Source: Leptospira dzoumogneensis (GTDB lineage: Bacteria > Spirochaetota > Leptospiria > Leptospirales > Leptospiraceae). Taken from it: 64,000 nucleotides of DNA. The position numbers were made by a program, and so were the translations under genes. The notes beneath the pieces were generated by a model. That model saw nothing but the letters and a program-made list of their open reading frames with translations, had not been told where the DNA came from and searched no databases. The DNA lies in the NCBI RefSeq assembly GCF_004770895.1, contig NZ_RQHS01000005.1, forward strand, positions 310,001-374,000, read 5' to 3'. Below, one piece after another: positions 9,508-21,740 of this stretch. Position 1 is the first letter of the stretch; each line of letters begins with the position of its first letter.

Positions 9508-10569
9508 TTAGGCGCTGAGCTCCTTGGCTTTTTGGCGAGCCTTCTGGGAGAGACTGTCTCTTTCCGGAGGAAGTAATGCTACCTTGCCGAATAACATTCC
9601 TGCTCTTTGACGATCCCCTTGTTGTTCCGCGATCTCTGCCAAATGAAATAAAGACTCTTTTACAGATTCTCCGGATGGATGCTTTTTAATATAAGCGGAG
9701 AAGGTATTGCTAGCCGTATCCAAATTGTTCAGCTTTAGGAAACAAACTCCCATTTGGAAAAGTGCATTGTCCACAAGCTTCTTCTCGCTATCGTATTTGA
9801 AATCAGTGCGGACCATTAGATCTTTGAAGATTGCTGCCGCTTCTTCGAATTTTCCTACGTTCAAGAATGTATGAGCACGGTTATAGAGAGAAGTAATCGT
9901 ATTGTCCGTGCCGGCACCTAGATTCGTTTTCTCAGCGGCAGGTTTCATAATATTCTGCAGATTTTCTTGGGACATAGGCGCTCTGGTAGAAGCAGCGTCG
10001 TAAACCAGAGGAGGCATATTGATAGGGTAGGGTGTTCCCTTTCTTGCTAGATCTTGTAGCTCGGTCGCTCTTCCTGCATAAGGTCCGCTAGGATAATGTT
10101 CTAGGTATTTTCCGAATCCGTAAGCAGCGTGTTCGAAGTTATTGTTTTTATAAAATACTTCGGCTACGTTCATGAGCTCGAATGCAGGGTTTCTAGCTTC
10201 TGCCTGACCCAAGATCTCTCTCAATTTTTTGTGAACGAGTCGCAATTGGCTGGAGAATACCTTCATCATCTTTAAGATGAGATGGGTCTTTTCCGCTACG
10301 AATGTTTCGAAGTCTGAAAGTTTGAAAACTAAGACGGTTGCTCCGCCTACAACTTGGGCGGTCTCTTCTCTAGGATACTTTCCGAGTGCGGATTTGACTC
10401 CGAAAAATTCTCCCAGTCGTACGTCTTCTTTTACTTCGTAACCGGAATCGATCGCGGTGTACGTAAGAACGACTCGACCTTGTCTGAGGACATAGATATC
10501 CTCCGATCGATCTTTCTCGAAGTAAATAATAGAACCGCCTTTATAAGTTCGGATTATGGGCCCAGCCAA
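9508..10569 (-). CDS. Cyclic nucleotide-binding domain fused to TPR repeats
   Basis: 353 residues. N-terminal cNMP-binding domain (~5-115, [13 protein letters not shown] ... [23 protein letters not shown]), then at least four TPR-like helical hairpins (~125-165 and ~225-345, e.g. [22 protein letters not shown]). No DNA-binding domain is visible, so it is more likely a sensor/scaffold than a transcription factor. The start is TTG with a GGAAGG Shine-Dalgarno about 8 nt upstream. It is coupled to the downstream Crp-like gene. Confidence 0.75.
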   Translation of the reverse strand: MAGPIIRTYKGGSIIYFEKDRSEDIYVLRQGRVVLTYTAIDSGYEVKEDVRLGEFFGVKSALGKYPREETAQVVGGATVLVFKLSDFETFVAEKTHLILKMMKVFSSQLRLVHKKLREILGQAEARNPAFELMNVAEVFYKNNNFEHAAYGFGKYLEHYPSGPYAGRATELQDLARKGTPYPINMPPLVYDAASTRAPMSQENLQNIMKPAAEKTNLGAGTDNTITSLYNRAHTFLNVGKFEEAAAIFKDLMVRTDFKYDSEKKLVDNALFQMGVCFLKLNNLDTASNTFSAYIKKHPSGESVKESLFHLAEIAEQQGDRQRAGMLFGKVALLPPERDSLSQKARQKAKELSA

Positions 10570-10593
10570 GACCGTTACCTTCCACTCTAAATC

Positions 10594-11823
10594 TCACCCG
10601 ACAGGAAAAAATGCCAAATCCTTTTTGTAACCAAGGGCCCGGGTGACCGATTCTAGCAACCCTAGGGGGTCTCCTGCAAGGTATTTATCGGTTCCGGCGA
10701 TCTTAATTTCGCGCCCTGTTACACCAGTTTCGTCAAAAAAATCTTTCAAAGAAAGGTCGCCGTAGGAAGGTTTCCCATCTTTCACCACCAAACGTACGGA
10801 CTTAAGATCCGCAGAACAAAGTGTTTGGTAAGCGTCTTCTTTTTCGGAAGAAAGAACTAAAAGATCCGCCTTTTTTCCGATTTCCAATTTGCCCAGATCG
10901 TTCTCTACCCGAAGAGCCTTTGCTGGATTTTCAGTGACCATCTTAAAAACAATTTTAGGATCCAATTCTTTTCCATATTCTTTGGCAAAAAATTCTCGGG
11001 CGGATTTGATCTCTTGGAAAATATTTATGGATCCCGACATCGGAGAATCCGTGCCCAAACTCACGTTGATCCCTGCTTCCAGGATTTCCCGGATAGGTGC
11101 GGTTCTGCCGAACATGAACAGATTGGATTCGGGACACCAAACCAAGTTTGCCTTTGTTTTGGAAACCGTTTTGATATCTTCTCCATCGAATGCGATCCCA
11201 TGAACGAGTACTGTGTTTTCTCCCAAACAACCCAGAGAGTTTAATTCTTTTAGGGCGTTTTTGGATTCTTCGTCGAACCCTTCGGAGATATGGGTTACGA
11301 AAGGAAGATTCCCTTCTTTTGCTCTTGCATATTCTATCTGAGGACCATCTCCCCAGCCGAGAGAATAAGAACAGATACTATGAGAAAGAGTAAAACGTTC
11401 CAGGATACGAACCGGAGATCTGTCCAAAAAAGGTTTTTGGACGAAGTGGGGAATATGATCCAAAACGGAAGTCACTCCGCTGATCAGATTTTTATAGGAA
11501 CCTAATAGATATAGCTGCTCCGGCTCGAGCTGTTGTCTTTCCGCATATACAACGGAAGATTTGAGATCATTGTCCCAAGGAAGCCAATTCAAATAAGGAC
11601 GGTTTGTTCCAACCTTAGGAAGATACGTCCCGAGAAGATGGTCGTGGGCATTGATCAGTCCTGGATAAACGAAATTCCCTCTTAGATTGATACGGATAGG
11701 TAGAACATCTTTAGGAATGCCCGAAGAGATAGAAGAGATCCTTCCATCCTTGATACGGATAGTTGCATTCTCCATTACCCCTTGAGGAGTAACGGCCTTA
11801 GAATTTACGATTTCCCATTCCAT
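10594..11823 (-). CDS. Amidohydrolase, deaminase-like (chlorohydrolase/cytosine deaminase group)
   Basis: 409-residue metal-dependent hydrolase. The TIM-barrel metal ligands are visible: NAHDHLLG (HxH), [15 protein letters not shown] and the catalytic Asp in LGTDSPMSG, together with the N- and C-terminal beta-sandwich halves ([11 protein letters not shown] ... [12 protein letters not shown]). The fold and spacing fit S-adenosylhomocysteine/guanine/cytosine deaminase relatives; the substrate cannot be assigned. It sits 24 nt upstream of the cNMP/TPR gene on the same strand. Confidence 0.8.
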   Translation of the reverse strand: MEWEIVNSKAVTPQGVMENATIRIKDGRISSISSGIPKDVLPIRINLRGNFVYPGLINAHDHLLGTYLPKVGTNRPYLNWLPWDNDLKSSVVYAERQQLEPEQLYLLGSYKNLISGVTSVLDHIPHFVQKPFLDRSPVRILERFTLSHSICSYSLGWGDGPQIEYARAKEGNLPFVTHISEGFDEESKNALKELNSLGCLGENTVLVHGIAFDGEDIKTVSKTKANLVWCPESNLFMFGRTAPIREILEAGINVSLGTDSPMSGSINIFQEIKSAREFFAKEYGKELDPKIVFKMVTENPAKALRVENDLGKLEIGKKADLLVLSSEKEDAYQTLCSADLKSVRLVVKDGKPSYGDLSLKDFFDETGVTGREIKIAGTDKYLAGDPLGLLESVTRALGYKKDLAFFPVG

Positions 11824-11859
11824 TTAAGTGCAAAAACCTAATATACTTAATAGCCGCGA

Positions 11860-12513
11860 TCAGTATTTCAAAAGTGGGATCGGATCCACTGCTTTGGTGC
11901 CTTGGTTGATCTGGAAATAAAGTCCTTTACCTTCTTCCAATTCACCTAAGGAATCTCCCGCTTTTACCGTTTCGCCTTCTTTGACGGAAACGGATCTGAG
12001 ATTTGCATACACGCTGGAGTATCCGCCTTTATGCTCTAAAATAATATATTTCCGGTAACCGTCCATTTGGTCCAGTACAACTACTTTACCGGACCGGATC
12101 GGATGTACATCCTTATGTCTGCTTGCCTTGAACAGAACTCCCTTGTTCGGATAATAAGATAGATTAGAATAAGGAAGTGAAACAGGAGGAAGCACTTTTA
12201 ATGGAGAATGGAATTTAGGACTTCCGGAAGAAGATACGTCCTCAGGCAAATTTTTTTCGATCTTAGAAGAATGGGACAGGTTTTGGGGGATTTTCAGTTT
12301 TTCTCCCACCTTCAAACCTTCATTCTCTTTTTTACCGTTCCATTCTAGGAGCATTCTCCAATCCAATTTGTATTTTTGGGAGATAGAAAATGCAGTCTCC
12401 TTGGATTGGACAGTATGGATCTTTAATTGGGTTCCTGCGGAATTGATTTGAGAAGGAAAAGAAATGAGGAACATTCCGAAACATATCAGACGAATGAAAT
12501 GGAACTCCCGCAT
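11860..12513 (-). CDS. LysM and degenerate M23 (LytM-like) exported protein
   Basis: 217 residues: signal peptide (~1-26), one LysM peptidoglycan-binding domain (~30-75, HTVQSKETAFSISQKYKLD ... GEKLKIP) and a C-terminal LytM/M23 domain (~125-215). The HxH metal site appears lost: the usual YAHL is YANL here, and the first-ligand region reads SRHKDVHP instead of a canonical HxGxD. It is therefore probably non-catalytic, like EnvC/NlpD, which activate amidases at the cell wall. Transcribed in the same direction as the genes around it but separated from fusA by a terminator. Confidence 0.75.
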   Translation of the reverse strand: MREFHFIRLICFGMFLISFPSQINSAGTQLKIHTVQSKETAFSISQKYKLDWRMLLEWNGKKENEGLKVGEKLKIPQNLSHSSKIEKNLPEDVSSSGSPKFHSPLKVLPPVSLPYSNLSYYPNKGVLFKASRHKDVHPIRSGKVVVLDQMDGYRKYIILEHKGGYSSVYANLRSVSVKEGETVKAGDSLGELEEGKGLYFQINQGTKAVDPIPLLKY

Positions 12514-12552
12514 ACTCTAAAATATCGGCAAATTTTGTTCTCCACCAAAAAG

Positions 12553-12581
12553 AAAAGGGAGCCGGATTGGCTCCCTTTTTT
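12553..12581 (-). terminator. Rho-independent terminator after fusA
   Basis: GGGAGCC (12557-12563) pairs with GGCTCCC (12569-12575), loop of 5 nt, with A-rich and T-rich flanks on either side. On the minus strand it follows fusA and is trailed by TTTTCTTTTT. Confidence 0.9.
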
Positions 12582-12605
12582 CCAAAAATAGAATGTTCTG
12601 AAAGA

Positions 12606-14726
<2,121 letters not shown>

Positions 14727-15047
14727 TAGAGTCCTCTTTAAAAGTTCACACGGAAAACTTCACTATACCCTTTCAGAGAGTAGAATAAAAACCTTACGTG
14801 GATACTAATCTGACTGGGTTCCCTAGGTAAAGGAACCCTAATTCTTACCAATTTTCGGAAAGGGCCGCGTTTGTAAAGATCGTTTCCAAGAATGGATTGC
14901 CGATCCTGGCTTGTATAACCTGTTCTTAGATAAAATATAGATTACAGTTTTATTCTGATTTCGGAACCGATCCACGTTTGTTTCTAAGACTAGGAAATTC
15001 ATTGCCCGGGTTTGCCAGGGTCAAAATAGTTTCTGGAAGGGGTAGTT
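14727..15047. other. Divergent intergenic region fusA / TrkH-like gene
   Basis: 321 bp without a credible gene; it must hold promoters for both divergent genes. A 7-bp inverted repeat, GGGTTCC (14816-14822) with GGAACCC (14832-14838), falls in the presumed fusA leader. No convincing -35/-10 pair could be fixed by eye. Confidence 0.4.
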
Positions 15048-16628
15048 TTGCCCTTATACATGGGCTCATTTAAGTTCCTCAAACGAAACGTAAACCGAAT
15101 CGCCAGGGCGTTTTTGCTATTATCGGTAGCAAGGATCCTTTGTCTAGCATTTGCAGGAGCGATCTTGGTTGGGTCCTTTATGATCTTTGCTTCGGAGGAA
15201 GGCAGGATCTCTTACGCGGATTCATTCTATCTGGCCGCTTCATCCATCTGCGTAACTGGTTTGACCACTGTTACCATCAGTGAGTTAGCATTCTCCACCC
15301 AAGTCATTATCATGTTCTTATTCCAGATCGGTGGATTGGGGATCATCACATTTACGGTTCTTGTAGGGATCTTAGTGGTTCGAGGACTTTCCAGAAGTAC
15401 TCGAATTGCCGCATTCGTATTCGAGGCGATCGACTCTCACGAATCTGCGGATGGAAAGAGCACAAACGCTCCTTATGTTCGAAGGATCTTATTATCTATT
15501 TTGAATATATCCGTTTCGATAGAATTGTTGGGCGCATTTTTATTGTATTGGGCAATGCCGGAAGATCTAAACGGATTGCCTGGAGATCCGAATAGAGTTT
15601 TCTTAAGTTTATTTACTTCAGTTTCCGCATTCAATAACGCGGGATTTTCCATAGTAGACGATCTTACGTTCTTATCTAAAGAGCCTCTTTCTCTTTTGGT
15701 GGTAGAAAGTTTGGTGGTGATGGGAGGTATTGGCTTCCCGGTCATCTTATTCTTTGAAAAAACATTACTCGAAGCATTCAGGAACGTAATGCATAGGGTA
15801 GAAGTAGTCATGGAAACTTATCTAATGTCCAGAGCATTAGAAGAAGGTAAAGAACCTTCTTGGATCTATCTTATACTGATCCGTATGTCTTTCTGGGCGG
15901 AGGAAAGGCTTGCTCTTTACAGAAAGGCTCTCAAAGGAGAAGCAAATAGGATCCAGATGAAACTTCTACTTTATGGAACCATAATATTGGTCCATGTGGG
16001 CGGGATCGGGGTGCTATTGTCGGAATGGGACAATCCTGAAACGATAGGAAAATTCGACTTCGTAGACAAACTATTCAACTCCTTCTTCCTTTCCGTATCC
16101 TCTAGAACTGCAGGATTTAATACATTCGATCTTTCTGAAATGAGAAGCCCGACATACGTTCTTCTTTGTTCTTTGATGTTCGTGGGAGGCGGTCCTCAAG
16201 GTGCCGCGGGCGGTATCAAGATCACAACCTTTGTGATTCTATTAATGTATTTAAGGAATGTGATCAGCCCTCAGGCAAGAGTGACCATTATGGGAGAAGA
16301 AGTTTCTAAAAATTCGATCGCGATCTCTACTCGGATCTATTTTTTAGCAACGATCTCCATAGTATTCTTTATGTTGTTGATCACGATCGCAAACGGACAT
16401 AGACATGGAATAGAGGAAATATTTTTCGAAGTCATGTCCGCATTCGGAACGGTTGGATTAACAAAAGGATTAACTCCTTATATCACCGGAGTGGAAAAGT
16501 TTTTATATCCTTGTATTATGTATGTGGGAAGAGTAGGAGTATTCACTCTACTGATCGCATTTACAGGTCATTCCGGATTAGGCACCTTAGGCGCCCAGGA
16601 CGACGGAGTCAAGATCCAAGTAGGATAA
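15048..16628 (+). CDS. TrkH/KtrB-family potassium transporter subunit
   Basis: 526-residue membrane protein of the Trk/Ktr/HKT superfamily. Four pseudo-repeats each carry a selectivity-filter loop with its Gly: [28 protein letters not shown] and [11 protein letters not shown]. Potassium (or Na/K) uptake is expected, normally with a cytosolic KtrA/TrkA RCK partner that is not in the window. A TTG start at 15048 was chosen because GGAAGGGG ends 5 nt before it; the next ATG (15060) is 17 nt away from that site. Confidence 0.85.
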   Translation: MPLYMGSFKFLKRNVNRIARAFLLLSVARILCLAFAGAILVGSFMIFASEEGRISYADSFYLAASSICVTGLTTVTISELAFSTQVIIMFLFQIGGLGIITFTVLVGILVVRGLSRSTRIAAFVFEAIDSHESADGKSTNAPYVRRILLSILNISVSIELLGAFLLYWAMPEDLNGLPGDPNRVFLSLFTSVSAFNNAGFSIVDDLTFLSKEPLSLLVVESLVVMGGIGFPVILFFEKTLLEAFRNVMHRVEVVMETYLMSRALEEGKEPSWIYLILIRMSFWAEERLALYRKALKGEANRIQMKLLLYGTIILVHVGGIGVLLSEWDNPETIGKFDFVDKLFNSFFLSVSSRTAGFNTFDLSEMRSPTYVLLCSLMFVGGGPQGAAGGIKITTFVILLMYLRNVISPQARVTIMGEEVSKNSIAISTRIYFLATISIVFFMLLITIANGHRHGIEEIFFEVMSAFGTVGLTKGLTPYITGVEKFLYPCIMYVGRVGVFTLLIAFTGHSGLGTLGAQDDGVKIQVG

Positions 16629-16635
16629 TCTACTT

Positions 16636-16809
16636 TCAAGAGAGTTGGTGAGCTTCTGCCAACTTGAAATAATAAATATAACGATCCATTTTTAGATCAT
16701 GAACTACTGTAATGAGTTCAAAACCTATTGCTCCTAACGGATCGAATGCGTCTTGTGTTAGAGGTTCCTTACTTTCTACGATCTTGTATGTGATTTTCCT
16801 GCTGTTCAT
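16636..16809 (-). CDS. Small DUF4177-like protein
   Basis: 57 residues from ATG 16809 (MNSRKITYK); an upstream ATG at 16833 would add 8 residues. The pattern of a beta-strand YKIVESK, a helix, GAIGFELITVV and YIYYFK resembles the small DUF4177 family of unknown function. Convergent with the transporter gene, ending 8 nt from its stop; a hairpin (TTCAAG/TTGAA with GTTGG/CCAAC, ~16634-16668) spans the junction. Confidence 0.6.
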   Translation of the reverse strand: MNSRKITYKIVESKEPLTQDAFDPLGAIGFELITVVHDLKMDRYIYYFKLAEAHQLS

Positions 16810-17043
16810 AGTGGAAATTTGATAAGCTAACAATGAGTAATCGTAAAGCTTAAAATTAAAATATGAGTATCCGGATTTTAATCCTTTCAGACTAGTTTTT
16901 TGTTTTTGTCTCTTGTGGAACGAAAGCCGATCGCCTGCCCAAATCCTGAGAAATCTCCTCCCATTTTAGAGCCAAAATTCCCTTGCAAGCCTTCTGTTTC
17001 AGATCAATCTGGCCCCTAAAGCGAACTGATTTCTGGAGAGAGA

Positions 17044-17943
17044 ATGTTATTTTCCTATATAAAACTTTTAAGACCCCACCAATGGATCAAAAATATTATC
17101 CTATTTGCTGGGATCATATTCGGGAAAAAATTAGGAGATCTGGAATCGGTAGAAAGAGCGATTTACGCGTTTTTTCTATTTTCACTTACCGCAAGCTGCC
17201 AATACGTTATAAACGATTTTCTGGATAGAAAAGAAGACGCACTTCATCCTGAAAAAAAACACAGACCCTTAGCTTCCGGAGCGATCTCTCCTACTATAGC
17301 ACTTTTACTTACAGCAGTTTTACTTTCTATAACCCTGGTGTTTTCCTTCAAACTGCAGCCTGATTTCTTCTATTGGGTCGCGGGTTATCTGATCTTTAAT
17401 ATAGTTTATAGCCGCTTCTTAAAACATATGGTCATCCTAGATGTGATGAGCATTTCTTTCGGATTCGTAGTGAGAGCGATCGCAGGTTCCATCGTTGTTG
17501 GAGTGAGTTTCTCTTCTTGGTTACTTCTATGTACGTTCATGTTAGCTCTTTATTGGGGCTTCGGAAAAAGAAGAGGAGAGCTTATCATCTTGGAAGAAGG
17601 AGCCAAAGGCCACAGAAAGATCTTGGAAGAATACTCCGTTAACTTTCTAGACTTGATGATGGGGATTGTCGCAACCATGACCCTGGTTACCTACGTTATG
17701 TATGTTACAAGCACTCATACTATCGAAAATTTAGGCACGGATAAAATGGTGTATACGATCCCGATCGTAGTTTATGCGATCTTTAGATCTTTGTACATTA
17801 TTTATATCAAGAACATGGGCCACAATCCGACTAAGGCGATTTTGACGGACTGGGGTGTCCTTGTGGCGGGATTTTTATGGCTTTTACTGGTTGTTTGGAT
17901 AATGTATTCAGGTTCGGGACAAAGTCTTCCTTTTCACTTATAG
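17044..17943 (+). CDS. UbiA-family prenyltransferase (decaprenyl-phosphate phosphoribosyltransferase-like)
   Basis: 299 residues with about eight or nine membrane helices. The first Asp-rich motif reads NDFLDRKEDALHPEKKHRPLA, the NDxxDxxxDxxHPxKxxRP pattern of decaprenyl-phosphate 5-phosphoribosyltransferases rather than of quinone UbiA enzymes, and the N-terminus LRPHQWIKN fits too. It probably attaches phosphoribose to polyprenyl phosphate, the first step to a polyprenyl-linked arabinose or ribose donor. The epimerase partners are not nearby. Followed 18 nt later by a thioredoxin-like gene. Confidence 0.8.
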   Translation: MLFSYIKLLRPHQWIKNIILFAGIIFGKKLGDLESVERAIYAFFLFSLTASCQYVINDFLDRKEDALHPEKKHRPLASGAISPTIALLLTAVLLSITLVFSFKLQPDFFYWVAGYLIFNIVYSRFLKHMVILDVMSISFGFVVRAIAGSIVVGVSFSSWLLLCTFMLALYWGFGKRRGELIILEEGAKGHRKILEEYSVNFLDLMMGIVATMTLVTYVMYVTSTHTIENLGTDKMVYTIPIVVYAIFRSLYIIYIKNMGHNPTKAILTDWGVLVAGFLWLLLVVWIMYSGSGQSLPFHL

Positions 17944-17961
17944 TCTAGGTCTAACTAAGGC

Positions 17962-18477
17962 ATGAACAAAAATGTAAAAGCGGGATTTCAGTATGGAGGA
18001 GCATTGGCCCTTCTGCTTTCCGCGACTTTTTTTCTGGCCTGGTTTAGAGCCTTGGACACGGAACCTGTGGTAAGTTTGGATGGAAAAGAATTCAGAACTC
18101 CTATAGGTGAAAAGGCGAATATAAAAGGCAAGACCACAGTAGTATATTTTTGGGCGACCTGGTGCGGAGTCTGTAATACGAATCTTCCTCTGGTTAAGTG
18201 GTATGCATCCACACTCAAAGACGAAAATCATTTCGCATTCATCAGTGTAGAAGAAGGAGAAAATTCCTCCGCTCTCAAAGACTATCTAGAAAAACAAGCT
18301 GTGGATTTTCCTGTGATCGTAGGGAATCCGATGTTACTCAGAGATTGGGGGATCAGAGGTTATCCTAGTTTTTATATTTTGGATGGAGAAGGAAGGGTAA
18401 GATTCGCAGAATCCGGAATTATGAGTCCTTTGGGAATGTTCCTAAGGCTGGTCTGGGCAAGAATTTTATGGTCCTGA
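17962..18477 (+). CDS. TlpA/ResA-like membrane-anchored thioredoxin
   Basis: 171 residues. An N-terminal hydrophobic segment (~14-32) anchors a periplasmic thioredoxin fold with the active site FWATWCGVC and the cis-Pro loop RGYPSFYILD. Likely a thiol-disulfide reductase, possibly for cytochrome c maturation or for reducing exported proteins. The signal anchor lacks a lipobox Cys. Probably co-transcribed with the prenyltransferase. Confidence 0.85.
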   Translation: MNKNVKAGFQYGGALALLLSATFFLAWFRALDTEPVVSLDGKEFRTPIGEKANIKGKTTVVYFWATWCGVCNTNLPLVKWYASTLKDENHFAFISVEEGENSSALKDYLEKQAVDFPVIVGNPMLLRDWGIRGYPSFYILDGEGRVRFAESGIMSPLGMFLRLVWARILWS

Positions 18478-18546
18478 TCGTCTAAAAATACCTATCTTAC
18501 TTCGCAACTTTGAATTTCAGGCCTCTCCTTTCCGATAATCAATCCG

Positions 18547-19317
18547 ATGGACTCGTACAAACCGAAACCACTCCTAAACAAAACGGAACTGAAACAGATC
18601 AAACGTTCCAGGACTCGGGTTCACGGCCAAAAAGTAATCACAGACGACGTCAAAAAATTAAAATCACTTAGCGTCACTCCTGACTTACCGGAAGAAGAAT
18701 TAGTAAATTATTATAAAGAACCTATTTGGATAGAGTATTATATCCCGAGAGAATCCAGATTTGCCTACGAGATCAAATATCTTTACGTTTATCTTGTAAA
18801 TTCGGAAGCAAGACCTTCTCCATTGGATTCAATTTTAAGAGAAGCACTGAAGAACGATCAGTTTGTGGATCTTGTGGATATAGCAAGGCTTCATCCTGAA
18901 AAAGAAAAGCTGATCCGAACTTCTTACACGAATTCTTGGCCGTTCTTCGAATCCATTTCCAACGGATTCAAACAGTACCAACAAACCAAAGATCCTTATT
19001 ACTTAAGAGTTCCTCTTTATCATACTGAAAATCTAATGAAAAGAGAACCTTCTCTATCTACCCTAGAGTTCACAGGGAATTTTTTTATCCATAATCTGAA
19101 TTGGCTGATCCGCAGAATGAACAGAGGCGGAAAAGAATTCTCACTTGAAGACGAGACAATCTCCATACTGATCAAAAGAAGGAACGAATACTGGGAGAAA
19201 AAAAATCTACCGGCAGACGAGGACTTCGATCTATTTGCCGCATTATTCTATGAGCAGGCATTTCCGAATCGCGGTTTGGAAGAAATAGAAGCGGCAGAAC
19301 TTCTGGACGAACAATAA
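18547..19317 (+). CDS. Conserved hypothetical protein, soluble
   Basis: 256 residues, charged, without signal peptide or membrane segments. Not recognised. The N-terminal ~40 residues are very basic ([11 protein letters not shown]), the middle is rich in aromatic residues ([24 protein letters not shown]), and the C-terminus is acidic. It follows the thioredoxin gene by 69 nt on the same strand. Confidence 0.6.
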   Translation: MDSYKPKPLLNKTELKQIKRSRTRVHGQKVITDDVKKLKSLSVTPDLPEEELVNYYKEPIWIEYYIPRESRFAYEIKYLYVYLVNSEARPSPLDSILREALKNDQFVDLVDIARLHPEKEKLIRTSYTNSWPFFESISNGFKQYQQTKDPYYLRVPLYHTENLMKREPSLSTLEFTGNFFIHNLNWLIRRMNRGGKEFSLEDETISILIKRRNEYWEKKNLPADEDFDLFAALFYEQAFPNRGLEEIEAAELLDEQ

Positions 19318-19391
19318 TTCATCTTCTTCCCGCCAAAAAAAGAATGCGATTTTAGACAGCCCTGTAAGTCTAAGAATTACAGGAGAAGGCA

Positions 19392-20045
19392 TTGGAAACT
19401 AGTATCTCAATTTATTCGGACGTAGTTTGTCCTTGGTGCTATATAGGTAAAAAAAGATTAGAGAAGGCGATAGAATCTTGGGAATCAAATCATCCTGAAG
19501 ACAAGATCATCGTAGAGTGGAAACCTTTCCAATTAAATCCTGATCTACCCGAACAGGGAGAAGATAGGGAAGCTCATATGGTCCGAAAATTCGGTTCCTT
19601 GGACCGGGTAAAAATGATGACCCAAAGAGTTTCGGATATCGCAAAAGAAGATGGATTAGAATTTTCTAATATTTTGCAAGGCCACCAGCCGAATACTTTT
19701 CTATTACACGCTCTCATTCGTAAGGCCAGAAATTACGGGAAAGAAGCGGAGCTTGCAGAAGTATTCTTCCGAAAGTTCTTCTCGGAAGGAAAAAATCTTT
19801 CGGATGATTCTATTATCCAAGAAAGCCTAACTCAAGTTGGAGTTCCTACATCAGAATTAGAAGAAGTCCGCAAAGACCCTTCTCTTCTTTCCCAAATAGA
19901 AACGGAAGAAAATGAAGGTAAAATGCTGGGAGTAACCGGTGTGCCTTTTTATATTTTTAACGAGAAATATGCGGTTTCAGGCGCTCAACCTGTAGATCTA
20001 TTCTTGCAGGTGTTTGATAAATTACAATCAGAGGCGGGAGCTTAA
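19392..20045 (+). CDS. DsbA-like (FrnE-family) thioredoxin-fold oxidoreductase
   Basis: 217 residues, cytoplasmic (no signal peptide), with CPWC near the N-terminus in SDVVCPWCYIG, the FrnE/2-hydroxychromene isomerase-like helical insertion (QGHQPNTFLLHALI) and the cis-Pro loop VTGVPFYIFN. Probably a disulfide isomerase or GSH-dependent oxidoreductase in oxidative stress. The start is TTG with AGGAG 6 nt upstream; no ATG lies before the active site. Its end overlaps the convergent downstream gene by 4 bp. Confidence 0.85.
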   Translation: METSISIYSDVVCPWCYIGKKRLEKAIESWESNHPEDKIIVEWKPFQLNPDLPEQGEDREAHMVRKFGSLDRVKMMTQRVSDIAKEDGLEFSNILQGHQPNTFLLHALIRKARNYGKEAELAEVFFRKFFSEGKNLSDDSIIQESLTQVGVPTSELEEVRKDPSLLSQIETEENEGKMLGVTGVPFYIFNEKYAVSGAQPVDLFLQVFDKLQSEAGA

Positions 20046-20929
20046 GCGGAGATCTCAGTTCCTCGATTGGCTCCTTCTCCCATCCATAAAAATAAACGGC
20101 GGATCCTGTACAAATAGGCGGCTTCCGCTCTTTCTAACATTCCATCCGGAACATTCGGAAACTCGTATTCTCTGATATTTCTGGGACTTCCGGACCAATC
20201 GATTGCTTGGAAAAATGAATCCTTAGGAGGGGCGGCAAGCGCCAGTCTGTCCCTTAAAAAAAGTAGAAGGTCCTTAGGTTCAAAAAACGCCTTTGCGATG
20301 TCCTTTAGGCCCGTAGCCAAATTTTGGTACACATTTTCCTTATTAAAATCTATCAAACAAAAGCTAAGAGGAAAATAAGGAGTTCCTAAAAGACCTTTCA
20401 TCTTAGGAACAAGTTCTCTGATAGAAAATGATTCCGAATCCAAGACCAGAACTCCCGGCTTGGTCTCTTTTAACATATTAGGAAGTCCTAATATATCCTT
20501 GCACCAATGAGCATTTGAGCCGCAGGCTCTGAGAAGAGATCTGTATTTAGAAAAAAGATCCGAACTTTGGGTGAGTACAACCATCTCCGGATGTAAAGGT
20601 TTTGAAAATTTGAAGAATGGGAATTCTTCCAGCGCAAAAGAATTCAGATCATAGATCCGAGTCGCTCCTGCTCTGATAAACGAATTCTTTTCTTCCGAAT
20701 CGAATCTTCCGATCAGGGAAACTTCTCTGGACCAATCATGAGCGGAGCGGACATCCTCAGGACTCGCATCCTTCTTCCAAACTAAAACTTCTTTAGTGGA
20801 AGAGGGGAACCCGGAACTTCTTACCCACTCAAGATGATCTATCCCTTTCCACTTTAACAAAGCGACTAGGAACTCTTGTTCATCCGAGCTGAGTCGGTGG
20901 AGAAGTAAGGCATCGGATAGTAAGTTCAT
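20042..20929 (-). CDS. Conserved hypothetical protein
   Basis: 295 residues, soluble, no signal peptide. Not recognised. The central part alternates hydrophobic strands and helices (GVLVLDSESFSIRELVPKM) in a way that recalls a receiver- or Rossmann-like fold, but no phospho-acceptor pattern can be made out. Convergent with the DsbA-like gene, sharing 4 bp. Confidence 0.6.
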   Translation of the reverse strand: MNLLSDALLLHRLSSDEQEFLVALLKWKGIDHLEWVRSSGFPSSTKEVLVWKKDASPEDVRSAHDWSREVSLIGRFDSEEKNSFIRAGATRIYDLNSFALEEFPFFKFSKPLHPEMVVLTQSSDLFSKYRSLLRACGSNAHWCKDILGLPNMLKETKPGVLVLDSESFSIRELVPKMKGLLGTPYFPLSFCLIDFNKENVYQNLATGLKDIAKAFFEPKDLLLFLRDRLALAAPPKDSFFQAIDWSGSPRNIREYEFPNVPDGMLERAEAAYLYRIRRLFLWMGEGANRGTEISA

Positions 20930-21109
20930 CTCTTTGCAAAGGAAGGGTTTTTTCCTTGACCTTGGGGATTTTCGTCCGATCCTAGAATTGGTGCATTGCG
21001 GAAAACCCGCAACTAGAAAGGGGAATCGGAAAGAAAAACAAGTTTGCCATTCGGGCGAACTGCTTATGCGGGCTTGTCCTGAAAGCGTTGATTACGAGCA
21101 AAACCAAGA

Positions 21110-21673
21110 ATGAAAGTTCTGAAAAGATACGCAAACAGAAGGTTGTACGATCCCGAAACCAGTAAAACGATTACTCTAGAAGATGTCGCCGAGATGATCA
21201 TCGCAGGCGAAGAGATCAAAGTGATCGATAATATGAGCGGTCAGGACATCACTCCTAAGATCCTAGGCCAGACCTTTCTTAAAGTAAGTTTGGGTCAAAG
21301 AAACGAAGAATTCTCCAATTATATGCTTTCCGCCCTGATCCGGGAAACCGGTAAAGATATCAGTGCATTATTCGGCCGTTTGGTCCTGGGAGGGATAGGT
21401 CTTGCCTATCTAACCAAGGAAAAAATGGACAGGATCCTGCAGAGTATGGTGGCCTTGGGCGAACTTCGATTGGAAGAAGTGAAAAGTTACCGAGAAGACC
21501 TACTCACCCATTTGGCACAAAGGGCCAGCGAAAACAGCGAACAGATCCAGGAAGACCTCAAAAAAGTGGGTCGAGAATTGGAAGAAGGCGGCGAAAAGGA
21601 ATTGGCTGTCGAGGATCTATCGGAGAAAATTCGCAAGATTGCGGAAAGAGTCAAGGAAACCGAGCCCCTCTAA
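21110..21673 (+). CDS. phaR: PHA/PHB synthesis regulator, PhaR-type DNA-binding protein
   Basis: 187 residues. The N-terminal ~60 residues ([26 protein letters not shown]) are the diagnostic PhaR DNA-binding domain. The C-terminal third is a charged coiled coil ([21 protein letters not shown]). PhaR represses phasin and polymer genes and binds polymer granules. No phasin or PHA synthase is in the window, so the target is open. A long 180-bp upstream region with imperfect inverted repeats (ACAAGTTTGCC ... GGGCTTGT, ~21039-21079) may carry its operator. Confidence 0.85.
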   Translation: MKVLKRYANRRLYDPETSKTITLEDVAEMIIAGEEIKVIDNMSGQDITPKILGQTFLKVSLGQRNEEFSNYMLSALIRETGKDISALFGRLVLGGIGLAYLTKEKMDRILQSMVALGELRLEEVKSYREDLLTHLAQRASENSEQIQEDLKKVGRELEEGGEKELAVEDLSEKIRKIAERVKETEPL

Positions 21674-21740
21674 GGGATTTGCGGCCTCCTAAAGTTAAGA
21701 TCGACCTTACCAAATCCGATAAACAACATAGGGGGAACCC

